Source of the DNA: Wolfiporia cocos | Lineage: Eukaryota > Basidiomycota > Agaricomycetes > Polyporales > Phaeolaceae | NCBI GenBank assembly: GCA_029448655.1 | Contig: JACCLO010000005.1 | Coordinates: 2,108,001 to 2,172,000 of the forward strand | DNA: 64,000 nt | Direction: 5' to 3' | Shown here: positions 12,801-22,185 of the stretch, in pieces | Position numbering within the stretch: the stretch's first letter is position 1 | Layout: each line of letters begins with the position of its first letter | The notes under the pieces: model-generated | Seen by the model: only the letters and a program-made list of their open reading frames with translations | The model's database searches: none | What the model was told of the DNA's origin: nothing | Translations under genes and position numbers: made by a program

Positions 12801-13819
12801 TCCACATCGGGCACGCTCCCCTCCCTAGGCCCGTCCTACTCCACATTGCGATCTTGTGTCCCGCGTGATGGGACGCGGCGGCCTGGCTGCGTCTCGGTGT
12901 GGGTGGACATCACACGTCGTTTTATGGTCAAAATCACGAAGCCCAAGACCATACGGGAGGAGCGTGCACAAAGCGTGCGAGCTAAAAATGTGATGGTTCC
13001 CTGACATTAGTCTGTCACGTAACCCGCCCAGACCGCACGCGCCACGGCCGCATTTGCCCATGCCCAGAAAATGCACTTTCTGACATAGAACGCGCCAAAA
13101 AGGTGCGTCGCAATTTACGCCACACCTTCCAGGGTAGATAGACGCCCAAGGCGCCTGTGAGATCAACCCTGAGTGTTGGAACAGCTCTGATGGCAAGAAG
13201 ATTGCGCAGGAAATTGCAATGGAGCGCGCAGCCGTTTCTAGCCAAGCCGCGGCCACAGAGGTTCCGCACCACTGGCGCACGAGGCGCGTCAAGCGACATC
13301 GGCAGAACAAAGACCGGATGTTTGGCAAAGCCGATAGTGACCGACCCAAGGCCGACAGAGAACGAGCAAAAAGGAATGCCCGATCGCGACCAGGCACGGT
13401 GAGACAATGCATCTCATCCTATCGCCAGATAGCTGGATTCAGTCGGCAAGAACACAAACGGAACACACCGCATATAGACGCCTTACTTTGTGCAGCTCCT
13501 GACCAGAAAAGGCATGATTTTGAAAAGGAGAGAAACGCAGGAACGAACGCACTCGTAAATCTATCATCCTGACAATCACGCAGCACTCTGCAAATGCAGT
13601 TGCGCGTCTGGCCTGCCGCCCATTTGTAGTGGCAGACAGTCTGGGCATGTCCCGCTCGCCGGGACTGCAGCTGCCACATCAAGATGTTGTGCGTATTAGA
13701 TGGATGGTGCCATCCATGATGGACAAAAAAAGCGCAATAGATTCCCAGATCTACCAGTCGGGCCCATGAATCCACGAACAAGTGCGGTTGACATTGTTCG
13801 GAGATAGACCCAAAAGTAA
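9878..13819. other. Four-kilobase GC-rich stretch without a recognisable gene
   Basis: The region is long for this otherwise compact window. It contains many overlapping open frames of 60-195 codons on both strands, as expected in GC-rich DNA, but none shows a domain, a signal peptide with sensible follow-on, or a codon pattern like the real genes. Local repetition is visible, for example GCGCACGCAGCGCGGC appears twice between about 12035 and 12095. No transposase, reverse transcriptase or long terminal repeats were recognised. It could be a decayed mobile element, a non-coding RNA locus or regulatory DNA for flanking genes. Confidence 0.45.
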
Positions 13820-14888
13820 TTACCGCCTACCCGCAGAAGCGCCGCCGCTTCCAGCACCTTCTTCCTCCCCGGCGGGCGAGATCACTACCATATCCGCGCG
13901 GTCGCAATCAATGAGATGTTCAGCGACTCCAGTGTGAGAGGGAAACGCACGAATGGCGACGAGCGCGATCGCAAAGTATATCCAGTACTTCTGGAGGAAC
14001 GTCTTTTCTGGAGCGGCCTCGACGGGCTTGCCGTCCGCCGCGAGCGGCGGAGGCGTGCGCAGGAGCGGCCTGGGTCGCGCACACGCGGGACGGGACATAC
14101 GGTCAGTGGGTCACTGTGTGAAGCGCGAAACGCGGGGGGATGCCGCGGGAGAAGACGCGAAGGGACGAAGCGCATGCGGAGACAAACGAGCGAAGCGAAG
14201 CGCGCGGCGGTGCGGTCGTAAAGCAAGGAGTGCACTCACAGGGGCGGGAAGCTGGGCGCGATCAGCGTGACGGACGTGTTCGCCGCGTGCCGCGCCACGT
14301 CCGTGTCAGCGCCCGCGGCCTGGCCTCGGGCGCGGCCCCGCCGGGGGCAGTCCCCGCCGTGCGGCACAGGCGCGACAAAGTAGTCGAGAGCGTACGCGGC
14401 GCCGTCCGGCGCGAGGTGCACCCTGATCTCCGCCTCGGTCGCCTGCGGCAGGTGGCACTGTCCACGCACGCGTCAGCACAGATCTCGGCAGCAGTAGCGG
14501 TATCCATGGCGTGCCCAAACGTGCGGGGCGTGGATGGGGGGCGGCGGCCTGGTCCGCCCCAGGCGCGCGCACGGGAGCAACGGGGACGCACCGCTCTGAC
14601 GGACGAGATGGCCCAGAGGGCCGGGTCCGCGGCGCCGGGGTGCTCGAGCGCAACCTGGTACACTGCCGCGTCCGCATCGGCCTCGAGGGCGCGCACGGCC
14701 TGTGCAAAGTCTGCGAGGCCTGCGTCGAGGCCCGGGGCAGGCGCAAGGCTGGGGGCGGCTAGGTCGAGGGTGCCGCGGAGGAGGAAGGGCTGGGAGGGCA
14801 GCGCGGGGTGCCAGACGCGGTGGAAGACGCGCAGCGGGTCTGCGGCGAGCGCAAGCGGGAGGGCGGCGAGGAGCGGGAGGAGGAGCAT
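13820..14888 (-). CDS. EMC10: ER membrane protein complex subunit 10
   Basis: Translation from ATG 14888 gives a strong signal peptide (MLLLPLLAALPLALA) followed by a lumenal domain starting ADPLRVFHRVWHPAL. Middle exons encode TEAEIRVHLAPDGAAYALDY, and the last part has the EMC10 hallmark PEKTFLQKYWIYFAIALVA, a single C-terminal membrane span. An intron at 13885-13950 (GTGCGT...TAG) restores the tail ILISPAGEEEG and the stop at 13820-13822. The protein belongs to the EMC, which inserts tail-anchored and multipass proteins into the ER membrane. It is read divergently from the gene at 15459 and shares a CCAAT-rich spacer with it. The call rests on topology plus the conserved K-Y-W juxtamembrane motif; the middle exon junctions were not all resolved. 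Confidence 0.82.
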
Positions 14889-15458
14889 GACGGTACAGAG
14901 TAGCGGTGTGGCGCGGGCGAATGAGAGGCGTGCCGAAATGCCGGGGGGCGCGGCTGCGATTGGACGAGGACGCGGGTGAACGTCGGCTGGGAGCGCGTCC
15001 GATCGGGGCGACACATGACGTGTGGCGGCTCTGCGAGGGCCGTGGCTGATGCAGGGTGCATTCGCGCGTGCTGGCTCTGTGCTCTGTGCTCTGCATCTGG
15101 TGGCAACAGATTGGCCCGATGCTCTCGCATGTCGCGACGCTGTCCACTGGCAACGCACCGCGACCAATCATGTCCCGGCGTCAGACACCGATTGGTCACA
15201 GCGACACCGCGCTCCCATTGGCCAGGCCTATACGGGAAGTGGTCTGGAACGCTATTGGTCTGGACAAGACGATGAGTTCGTGTGCCCAAGGTCGAGACTC
15301 GACCAAGCACCATAAAACGCCAGCGGCGGGCCAACCAGCTCCCTCTACCGCCCCCACTCCTCTTCGCCCACCAGCCCCTGCGAGCCTCCCTGCACGTCTC
15401 CTGCCCTCGTCCTCGTCCTCTCCTACTCGAGCCACACCAGCCACCAGCCACAGCCACA
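14889..15458. promoter_or_regulatory. Divergent promoter with a cluster of six CCAAT boxes
   Basis: Between the starts of EMC10 (minus strand) and the unknown gene (plus strand) the pentamer CCAAT or its complement ATTGG occurs at 14959, 15110, 15164, 15191, 15217 and 15254. Chance would give roughly one in this length. CCAAT boxes are bound by the fungal HAP/CBF complex, which fits a promoter for one or both genes. A pyrimidine-rich leader precedes the ATG at 15459. Confidence 0.6.
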
Positions 15459-16088
15459 ATGGACTACTCCCCCATCGCACAGACCTCCCTCCCCACCCCG
15501 CCACACTCGCCCCGCGCCCAGGAGCCCCCCCACGGCGCCGTCGTCCTCCTCGACTCCCTCACCGCCTTCTACCAGCAGGAGCGCTACTGGATCCACCACA
15601 CCCGCGCCTCACTCGAGGTCGCCCTCGCCAAGGGCTCTGACTCGCGTGCAATCGCCTATCTCCCCGCCTCCTCCCCCGCCGAGTCCGCGAGCTCCTCCAG
15701 CGCGCCGTCTCCGCAGTCCGACACGATGAGCGCCGCGAGCCCTGCGTCCACGTCCACCCCTCCCGTGGACGACGCCATCTCGCTCGCCACGATCGTCAAG
15801 ACGGAGCCAGACACGGTGCCCTCCGAGCAGGCCAGTGTCGCGCTCAAGCGCAGCACCCGCTGGAACCGCCGGAAGAACGCGATGAAGCTCAAGCTCGACG
15901 GCATCGCGCCGCACAGCAGCAGCCGCCGCCGCCGCCCGCTCCGCGCCCCGCCCTCGGAGCCTGGCGCCCGCCTGCTCGAGATGTTTTCCGAGCTCGTCGA
16001 CGCGCGCATGGAGAGCTGCCAGCGCGTCTCGCGCCTTGTGCGCGACGCCCGGGCCCACCGCATGGACCTCTGCCTCGCCATGTGCTGA
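15459..16088 (+). CDS. Uncharacterised Ser/Pro-rich basic protein
   Basis: A single exon of 209 codons starts at ATG 15459 (MDYSPIAQTSLPTPPHSPRA) in a CACAATG context and ends at TGA 16086-16088. The first 60 residues contain a short ordered-looking block, VVLLDSLTAFYQQERYWIHH. Residues about 60-125 are Ser/Ala/Pro-rich and low complexity. A very basic stretch follows (STRWNRRKNAMKLKLDGIAP and then five consecutive arginines), which could be a nuclear localisation signal. The C-terminal 45 residues may form an amphipathic helix (LLEMFSELVDARMESCQRV). No known domain was recognised. The codon bias is strongly GC-ending, like the flanking genes, which supports real coding. A nuclear regulatory role is possible but is inference only. 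Confidence 0.65.
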   Translation: MDYSPIAQTSLPTPPHSPRAQEPPHGAVVLLDSLTAFYQQERYWIHHTRASLEVALAKGSDSRAIAYLPASSPAESASSSSAPSPQSDTMSAASPASTSTPPVDDAISLATIVKTEPDTVPSEQASVALKRSTRWNRRKNAMKLKLDGIAPHSSSRRRRPLRAPPSEPGARLLEMFSELVDARMESCQRVSRLVRDARAHRMDLCLAMC

Positions 16089-17109
16089 GTGGCATGGTGA
16101 GTCTAGTCGCTTGGCCAATCGCGTCCTCGTGCGGAGCTGACCACCCGTGTCGGCCCTGCAGGCATGAGGAACGAACATATAATTTTCAACATACGAGCCT
16201 GCATGCACCCCAGCGAGATACCCTGTACCCTCACGACGCGAGGGGCGCTAAGAAAATGTCCTGGGCGGGGCGATGTGCGGCGCGTCCAGTCGAGGTGCGC
16301 CGAGGCGCGCCCTGTCCCGATCTGGGCTGCGGGCGGGTAGTGGGGCCAATCAGCGTGGGGCCCGCATGTGCAGTGGCTAGCTCGATATCATTATGGCCTT
16401 CATTCTCTCGTCATCACGATGTCAGTGCCGTGCTGTGATATATGTATTTGGGTTCTGTGTACCTGTACGGTGTCATGCTATACTGTGATGATGAACAATC
16501 ACTGATCTTGGCTACGTACGTCGTATGGAGGGCTGTCAGTGAGTGGCAGCGAATCCCAAGGAAGACACGCCCAATATCCGGATAGGATGGTGGTGGCAAC
16601 CTCAGTAGAGATATTCGGGCCAAGCGGTGTTGACGTGAATCACGCATACTTGCCCAAGTCACAAGCCTACCGCAGGAGTTGACGACCCACACGCGCAACG
16701 CGTTTGTGGTAAAGATGAACAGATACTGATTGGACTATCCATTGTTGTTGTTATCCGTTGCACAAGGGTGCGTGCGTCTGATGCATCATCGTACTGCGGA
16801 TACCATATGATGGAGCTAAGGCTGCCGTGATGGGCGGGTCGAGACAGCGTCGAGACGGGAGACGGGAGACGAAGTGGGAACCGCACGCCACTCAGACGGC
16901 AGCCAATCAGCGCCACGCAGCCAATGAGAGTCCGCAGCCACTGTGCGCAAACAGGGGCAAACACGCGGCAGGCAGCGATTGGCTGGGTGCAGCATGTCGC
17001 AGCCACCCTCCGTCGCTACACACCACACCCACACCTGCTGCTAGTCTCTCTTTGTCTCCACCTGCCTCCTGCCCCCCAGCTGCCCGTAGCCGCCCGCAAT
17101 CCGCAGGCT
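16089..17109. promoter_or_regulatory. Intergenic region with CCAAT boxes upstream of BSD2-like gene
   Basis: This tandem spacer should hold the 3' end of the preceding gene and the promoter of the Bsd2-like gene. CCAAT or ATTGG boxes lie at 16903, 16921 and 16978, within 210 bp of the ATG at 17110, and further copies lie at 16115 and 16346. A C/T-rich tract (about 17040-17090) directly precedes the start codon, as is common for fungal core promoters or leaders. Confidence 0.5.
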
Positions 17110-18930
17110 ATGCCCGCGCACTATGCACCGCTCCCGAACCCGCACTCGGACCCGCTCGCCGACCGCGAGCTAGAGGCCGCCTTCGACGACTCCGACGACG
17201 AGGACGGGCGCACGCACGGCTTCGACTACGCCGCGCCCGGGCGCCGCGCCGCGCGCAACGGCTACCACCCGCTCGCGCACGACGACCCGTCGCCCGCGCC
17301 GTCCCCCTCCTCGCCTCCCGCGCCCGCGCCCGCGCACCCCGCGCCGTACGACTTTGAGTGGTCCGACTTCGACTACGCACGCCCGCCGCCCGGCTCGCCG
17401 CCCAGCCCGACCGACCGCGCGCGCCCGAACGAGTTTGGCAACTCGAACGGGCTCGTGCCCGAGTTTGCGTCGGTGCCGACGGACACAGGTACCGCGCGGC
17501 GCCGCGGCGGGTGGTTCCACCGCACCGCCGCGAGCGTGCTGCCGACGCATTATGTGCAGAGATTGGGGCTCGTGGAGGAGGCTCCTCGAGGCCCGGTCGG
17601 CGCCGGCACGTCGAACGACGGCGTGTTCGCGAATGTTGTAGCAAAACCAACGCGCCCGATGCGGGTGCAGGAAGGTGTGTATGCGAGACGTCGATCTGCA
17701 TATGTGGGCTGGATTTTTTTGCGGTGGCTGGGATTAGGTGTCCCTCGCACGGTCGAATTGCTCATGATGCATGATACCTCGTTTTGCGTAGCCGTCCGCG
17801 GGAGCGATGCTGGTTGGGATACTGCATTACACTCCACATTGCATACGAGAATGCACCGACAGATGCTGAACATCATGAGCGACTCGACTGTTTTGTCGGG
17901 GCTCCTATCTGCACAGCTCACTGATTCATCACGACTGACTGATCTTCTCTGCGACAGGCGACGAGACACAAATCGTCCCCGAGGAAACACAGAAGGACGC
18001 GCCACCGTCCTACGCCGCTGCACAAGCCGACGCAGTCCCGTCCTACTGGGAAACGACCGTGCACGCGCCCGCCGCTTCGACGGCACCGGGCGAGCTTGTC
18101 GTCGACGCGCTCCCGACCGGCTCCCTTTTCTCCTTCCTCTGGAACATGCTCGTCAGCATCTCGTTCCAGTTCGTCGGCTTCCTCCTCACGTACCTCCTGC
18201 ACACGACGCACGCCGCGAAGCTCGGCGCGCGCGCGGGCCTCGGCATCACGCTTATCCAGTACGGCTTCGCGATGCGCCGCACGGAGGACGAGGTGTACTC
18301 TGGCCAGCAGGGCTCGGGCTGGCTCAGCGGCACGGACGATACGTGGGCCAATGGCACGGCAAACGCGACGCCCGCTCCGCCGCCAGGCGACGAAAACGGT
18401 CCGTTCTTACTTGGGAACGGCGCCGCAGAGTGGGTGTCGTTCCTGCTCATGACGATCGGTGCGTGCCCCTCCTCCGTATCCATCCCCGACCTGCAGCTAA
18501 CAGCGTGCCCGCAGGCTGGTTCATCCTCCTCACCTCGCTCCTCGGCTTCTGGCGCGTGAAGCGGTGGGAGCGCAACATCCTCCACGCGCAGCGCGAGAAC
18601 CCGGCGGCGGGGCGCCCGGCGGGGCCCGCCGACGGCGCGTTCATCCACGCGTTCGAGCGCATGTTCGGCCTGCAGGGCCTCGCGGACGGCTCGCTGATCC
18701 GCACGGGGCTCGGGCTCGGACCGCGCCGGTACGAGGGCGAGCACGACGAGGACCCGCTCGCGCACGTGTTCCGCGCGGTCGAGGAGGACGAAGAGCCCGC
18801 CATCACGCCCCGCGGGGAGTACATCCTCCCGCTCGACCCCGAGGACCCCGAGCGCAACGCGCGCATGGCGGCCGCGATGGCCGTGCAGGCGCGTCTGCAT
18901 CAGGATTTACGGTCGGCGGGACTCATTTGA
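17110..18930 (+). CDS. BSD2: Bsd2/Ndfip-type ubiquitin-ligase adaptor membrane protein
   Basis: Three exons join at introns 17675-17957 (unusually long, 283 nt) and 18459-18514. The start is ATG 17110 (MPAHYAPLPNPHSDPLADRE). The first 280 residues are cytosolic and carry acidic and proline-rich tracts, and contain the PY motif in KDAPPSYAAAQ, which binds WW domains of Nedd4/Rsp5 ligases. Three hydrophobic segments follow: FSFLWNMLVSISFQFVGFLL, then ARAGLGITLIQYGFAMR, then EWVSFLLMTIGWFILLTSLL. This is the architecture of the Ndfip/Bsd2 family. Yeast Bsd2 recruits Rsp5 to sort metal transporters to the vacuole. The tail (about 130 residues) is charged and ends HQDLRSAGLI. The extended N-terminus is longer than in yeast. 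Family call strong; the metal-homeostasis role is by homology. Confidence 0.88.
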   Translation: MPAHYAPLPNPHSDPLADRELEAAFDDSDDEDGRTHGFDYAAPGRRAARNGYHPLAHDDPSPAPSPSSPPAPAPAHPAPYDFEWSDFDYARPPPGSPPSPTDRARPNEFGNSNGLVPEFASVPTDTGTARRRGGWFHRTAASVLPTHYVQRLGLVEEAPRGPVGAGTSNDGVFANVVAKPTRPMRVQEGVYARRRSAYVGWIFLRWLGLGVPRTVELLMMHDTSFCVAVRGSDAGWDTALHSTLHTRMHRQMLNIMSDSTVLSGLLSAQLTDSSRLTDLLCDRRRDTNRPRGNTEGRATVLRRCTSRRSPVLLGNDRARARRFDGTGRACRRRAPDRLPFLLPLEHARQHLVPVRRLPPHVPPAHDARREARRARGPRHHAYPVRLRDAPHGGRGVLWPAGLGLAQRHGRYVGQWHGKRDARSAARRRKRSVLTWERRRRVGVVPAHDDRCVPLLRIHPRPAANSVPAGWFILLTSLLGFWRVKRWERNILHAQRENPAAGRPAGPADGAFIHAFERMFGLQGLADGSLIRTGLGLGPRRYEGEHDEDPLAHVFRAVEEDEEPAITPRGEYILPLDPEDPERNARMAAAMAVQARLHQDLRSAGLI

Positions 18931-19326
18931 CCTGGGCGCTGACAGCGAGTAAGAGGAAGAAATCGGTTGTATTACAGGTGCCCTCGTCGCTCATGGCGGG
19001 CTAGGTACTCTCACTTGGACGCTGGTTCGCAGTATGTAACATATCGCGATTTCGCCCGCTCGTGCTGTCGCTGGTTCGCCCGCCGGATCTCCCTTGCGGG
19101 CCGTTCGTTCGTTTTGTGTAGTTCTACCGTCGTCGCATTTACAAATACAGTGCATCCCTCTAATTTCAGCTCACAACTACCAGCACAGTAGGCCTTGAAG
19201 ATTGGCAGCAGAATATAGTCAATCGTGTACATTCTCTCTCTGGATACAGCGCGTCTCTACCTCTAGCAATTATCGGTCTTCCGTGCTTGACATGCCTAAG
19301 GCGCTTCGTCGAATCGCCATGAGAGA
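18931..19326. other. Convergent 3' intergenic region
   Basis: This stretch lies between the stops of the Bsd2-like and PheRS beta genes and should carry both polyadenylation regions. No further gene or repeat is visible. Confidence 0.5.
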
Positions 19327-21701
19327 TCAGTCGGCAATGGTCCACACTGCATCTATCTCCTTGTTGAACGGCTCAAGCGTGAACTCGACAACGGAGCACG
19401 GGTACGGGATCTCGAACTTCTCGAGCACGGTCGGGTGCAGGATCCCGAGCACGCCGATCTCCTGGTCATCCGCCCTGTGCACGGCTGCCTTGAGGTCGCG
19501 CGCGAGCTCCGCGAGCGTGCTCTTGTTCTTCGGTCGCGCGCGGTAGTAGATCGTCGCCGCGCGTCCCGGGAAGAACGTTTCATCTGCCAATGCCGTCTCG
19601 TTAGCGCAGATCGCAAGAGGAAGACAGGGGAGAGGACACACCCTCCCGCTCCTTGATGTAGTACCCCGTCTCGGCCTTGAAGTCTGTGCTCGCGATGCGG
19701 GGCACCTCGAGCATCTGCATGGCGCGGTCGAGGAGGCCGTGGATGACCTCGAAGCCCGCGGTGCGGTTGCACCACACGGCGGCGGCGTGGCGCACGTTGC
19801 GCGCCTGGCGCTCGCGCGTCGCGTCCTTCACGACGATATCGGACGTCTCGAAGAGCTTGATCGGCAGCGCGTGCGAGCGGTTCTCGCGGACCGTCTTGAG
19901 CAGGCCCTGCAGCAGCGACGTGCGCACCACCTGGAACTCGAGCGTCTTCGGGTTCGCGATCCGCACCGCCGTCGTGCCGTCGTCCTTGCGGTTGAGCCAC
20001 TCAAAGTTTTCTTCGTGCGAGCACTGCGCGCGGTGGGTAAGACGGGATTGGTGCGGCGAGGAACAAGACGCGACTGACCAGGATGAGGGGGAGGGCCTCC
20101 ACCCATCCCGCGAACGCCCACTCGGTGCGGACGATGTCGCTCAGCTTGCTGATCGCCAATGGCTGCGCGACCGTGCTTGTAGCGGGGAAGGTGTCCGGCA
20201 GGTTGTTGAAGCCGTACGCGATCGCCGCATCCTCCATAATGTCGCACTCGTGCAGAATGTCCGGGCGGGTCGGGGGAATCTGCACGGTGATCTCGTCAGG
20301 GTATTCGCTCGACACGGTCGGGTGGAGCGTCATGCGCTCGAGCAGGCCAGCAACTTCGCTCGCGTTGAGATTGAGGCCCGTACATGAGTTGACGTACGAA
20401 GCGTGCGCGGTGGTGGAGCGGTAGGTCAGGTCGGGGGTGATCCGGGTCGTGCCGTCTGGGTAGATGACCTTGCACGGCTCAATGCTGCACTGTATCATCA
20501 GCAGCCGCAAGTTGAGCGCACTAATGCACGTACCCGAAGGGCTGTTCGCAGTATTCTGAGAACATGGTCGTGATGATGTTGGCAACGATCGCGAGCTTCG
20601 TCTCATCCGTGGCCGTAATATCAACGAAGATATTCCGCGTGTTCAGCGTGATTTTACTATGTTCAGAGTTGATGATTGGTGGCATGGAGAGCACTGTGTC
20701 GTTTGTGTCGTAGATAATGGGGTAGACGGGCGAATCGCGGATGATGGGCAGGTATCTCGCCAGATGTTTTTCTGACTGGATATTGGCCTATTACCATTTG
20801 ACCAATATACGGAAATTCATGATGCGCACCTCGTATACTGTCATGAGCTCCTCGGCCGTGTATGCCTTGTCCTTGTTCAAGGGAACAAACTTGATATCCT
20901 GCGGAGGTCTTGCCATGTACCTGAAGTCAGGCTTCAGAGTGTCGAGATCATGTGTACCTATTGCAACGAATTGACGGCGTCGACACAGGTTTTGATGAAG
21001 CTTGTCCTGCAAGTCGATGAAAGAGTCATAGGATAGTTGGGTGAACTTGACGTTGCGGAGAACAGCACACGCAAAATACGGTCTAATCTGTTTTGTCTGG
21101 AGACCGCCATGTCAAGACATCCGTTAAAGCAAGAGGAACGCACATACATCAGAGTGGACGGTGGCCTTGATCAGAGCGTCTTCCCCTCCAGGAGGATACA
21201 CAAGCTTGTACTGAGGTGGCTTGTCAAGTTTCAAGAAAATACGGAGTGCACGAGCAATTCCCTCAATGCACAGTAGGTCGTATCTGTAAATGCATTACTG
21301 TGAGCTCAGTTGGTGAGAAAGCGCGCAAGCCAACCTGTTCGCAGGGATCTCTATTTTCAATTGCTTTTGTCGCATTGTCGCGGGAACAGTCAGTTTTGGC
21401 TCAAAACCATCCGTTGTGGTATGCTCACCGGACGTTCTGCAGGGAGACCCTTCCTCCTCGCAGCCTCGACCTCTTCGGTAGTCTGATAGACGGTGATATA
21501 GCCGAGATGCCGCCGCGACGCTCACAAGCACTCACATCCTCATCAAGCTCAAGACCGAACTCGAACAAAAGGCGGTCGAAGTCCTCTGCAGCTACCGCCA
21601 AGAGTCAACAGATATCCACTAGTTCGCCAGGCGGAGTATTCACAGTATTCGCGTCCGAGCCTCTGCCACAGGTCCGCCTTGTCTACAGCAACAGTGGGCA
21701 T
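19327..21701 (-). CDS. FRS1: Cytosolic phenylalanine--tRNA ligase beta subunit
   Basis: The start at ATG 21701 gives [16 protein letters not shown]; the next exons restore [19 protein letters not shown] and [18 protein letters not shown], the canonical N-terminus of eukaryotic PheRS beta. Downstream blocks include [54 protein letters not shown], the B5-domain signature [20 protein letters not shown], and the catalytic-like core ending in [20 protein letters not shown]. The stop is TGA 19327-19329. The beta subunit pairs with alpha as an (alpha-beta)2 enzyme that charges tRNA-Phe; beta supplies tRNA-binding and editing (B3/B4) modules. The alpha gene lies at 39619-41698 on the same strand. The gene has at least six short introns. 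Confidence 0.93.
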
Positions 21702-22185
21702 CTTTCACAGTCTTCAGATGCAGACGATTATCAACAAGCGAGCGCAGCGGTGGGTAATGTGAGTGTCCGGCGAGGATGAATTCAAGCTCTACAGAATTCA
21801 GGACTTGATCATGCAGATTGATCTAAACGCGATCGAGTCATCTATCGGACCTCTGATACCGGTTAGATCTCAGATCTTGTCGGTGCGGTGGTGGTTCTGC
21901 CCCCGGCTCACAGTACTGCAAGGGAACGGAACACACAACCCAAACAAGCAAGTATAATTTACAAGTGTGCATTTAGTCATCGTGGTATGAGTCAGTGGCT
22001 CGAAATAAGAACAAAGAAAATTATTATTTCCGGTAGAACTGTGAATAGATGGTGAGCAACCAAACAACATACGGAACGACTGAAGCCACTCACGTTGCGA
22101 CGGAAGTTGAACCAGAGTGATAAACAGCCTCTATCATAGCTACTGCGGAAGCCACTAGAGATAGGCAAGATGAGTTCCTTAGTGC
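21702..22185. promoter_or_regulatory. Upstream region of PheRS beta and 3' end of cactin gene
   Basis: Both neighbours are on the minus strand, so this 484-bp spacer holds the PheRS beta promoter and the cactin downstream region. It is relatively AT-rich. No specific binding site was recognised. Confidence 0.4.

Noticed and set aside
12825..13412. Minus-strand 195-codon open frame
   Set aside because: GC-rich chance frame with overlapping frames on the other strand, an odd Cys/Arg-rich composition and no domain.
13885..13950. Open-frame tail AFPSHTGVAEHLID in EMC10 read as coding
   Set aside because: Removing this 66-nt segment as a GT...AG intron gives the expected ALVAILISPAGEEEG tail, so it is better explained as an intron.
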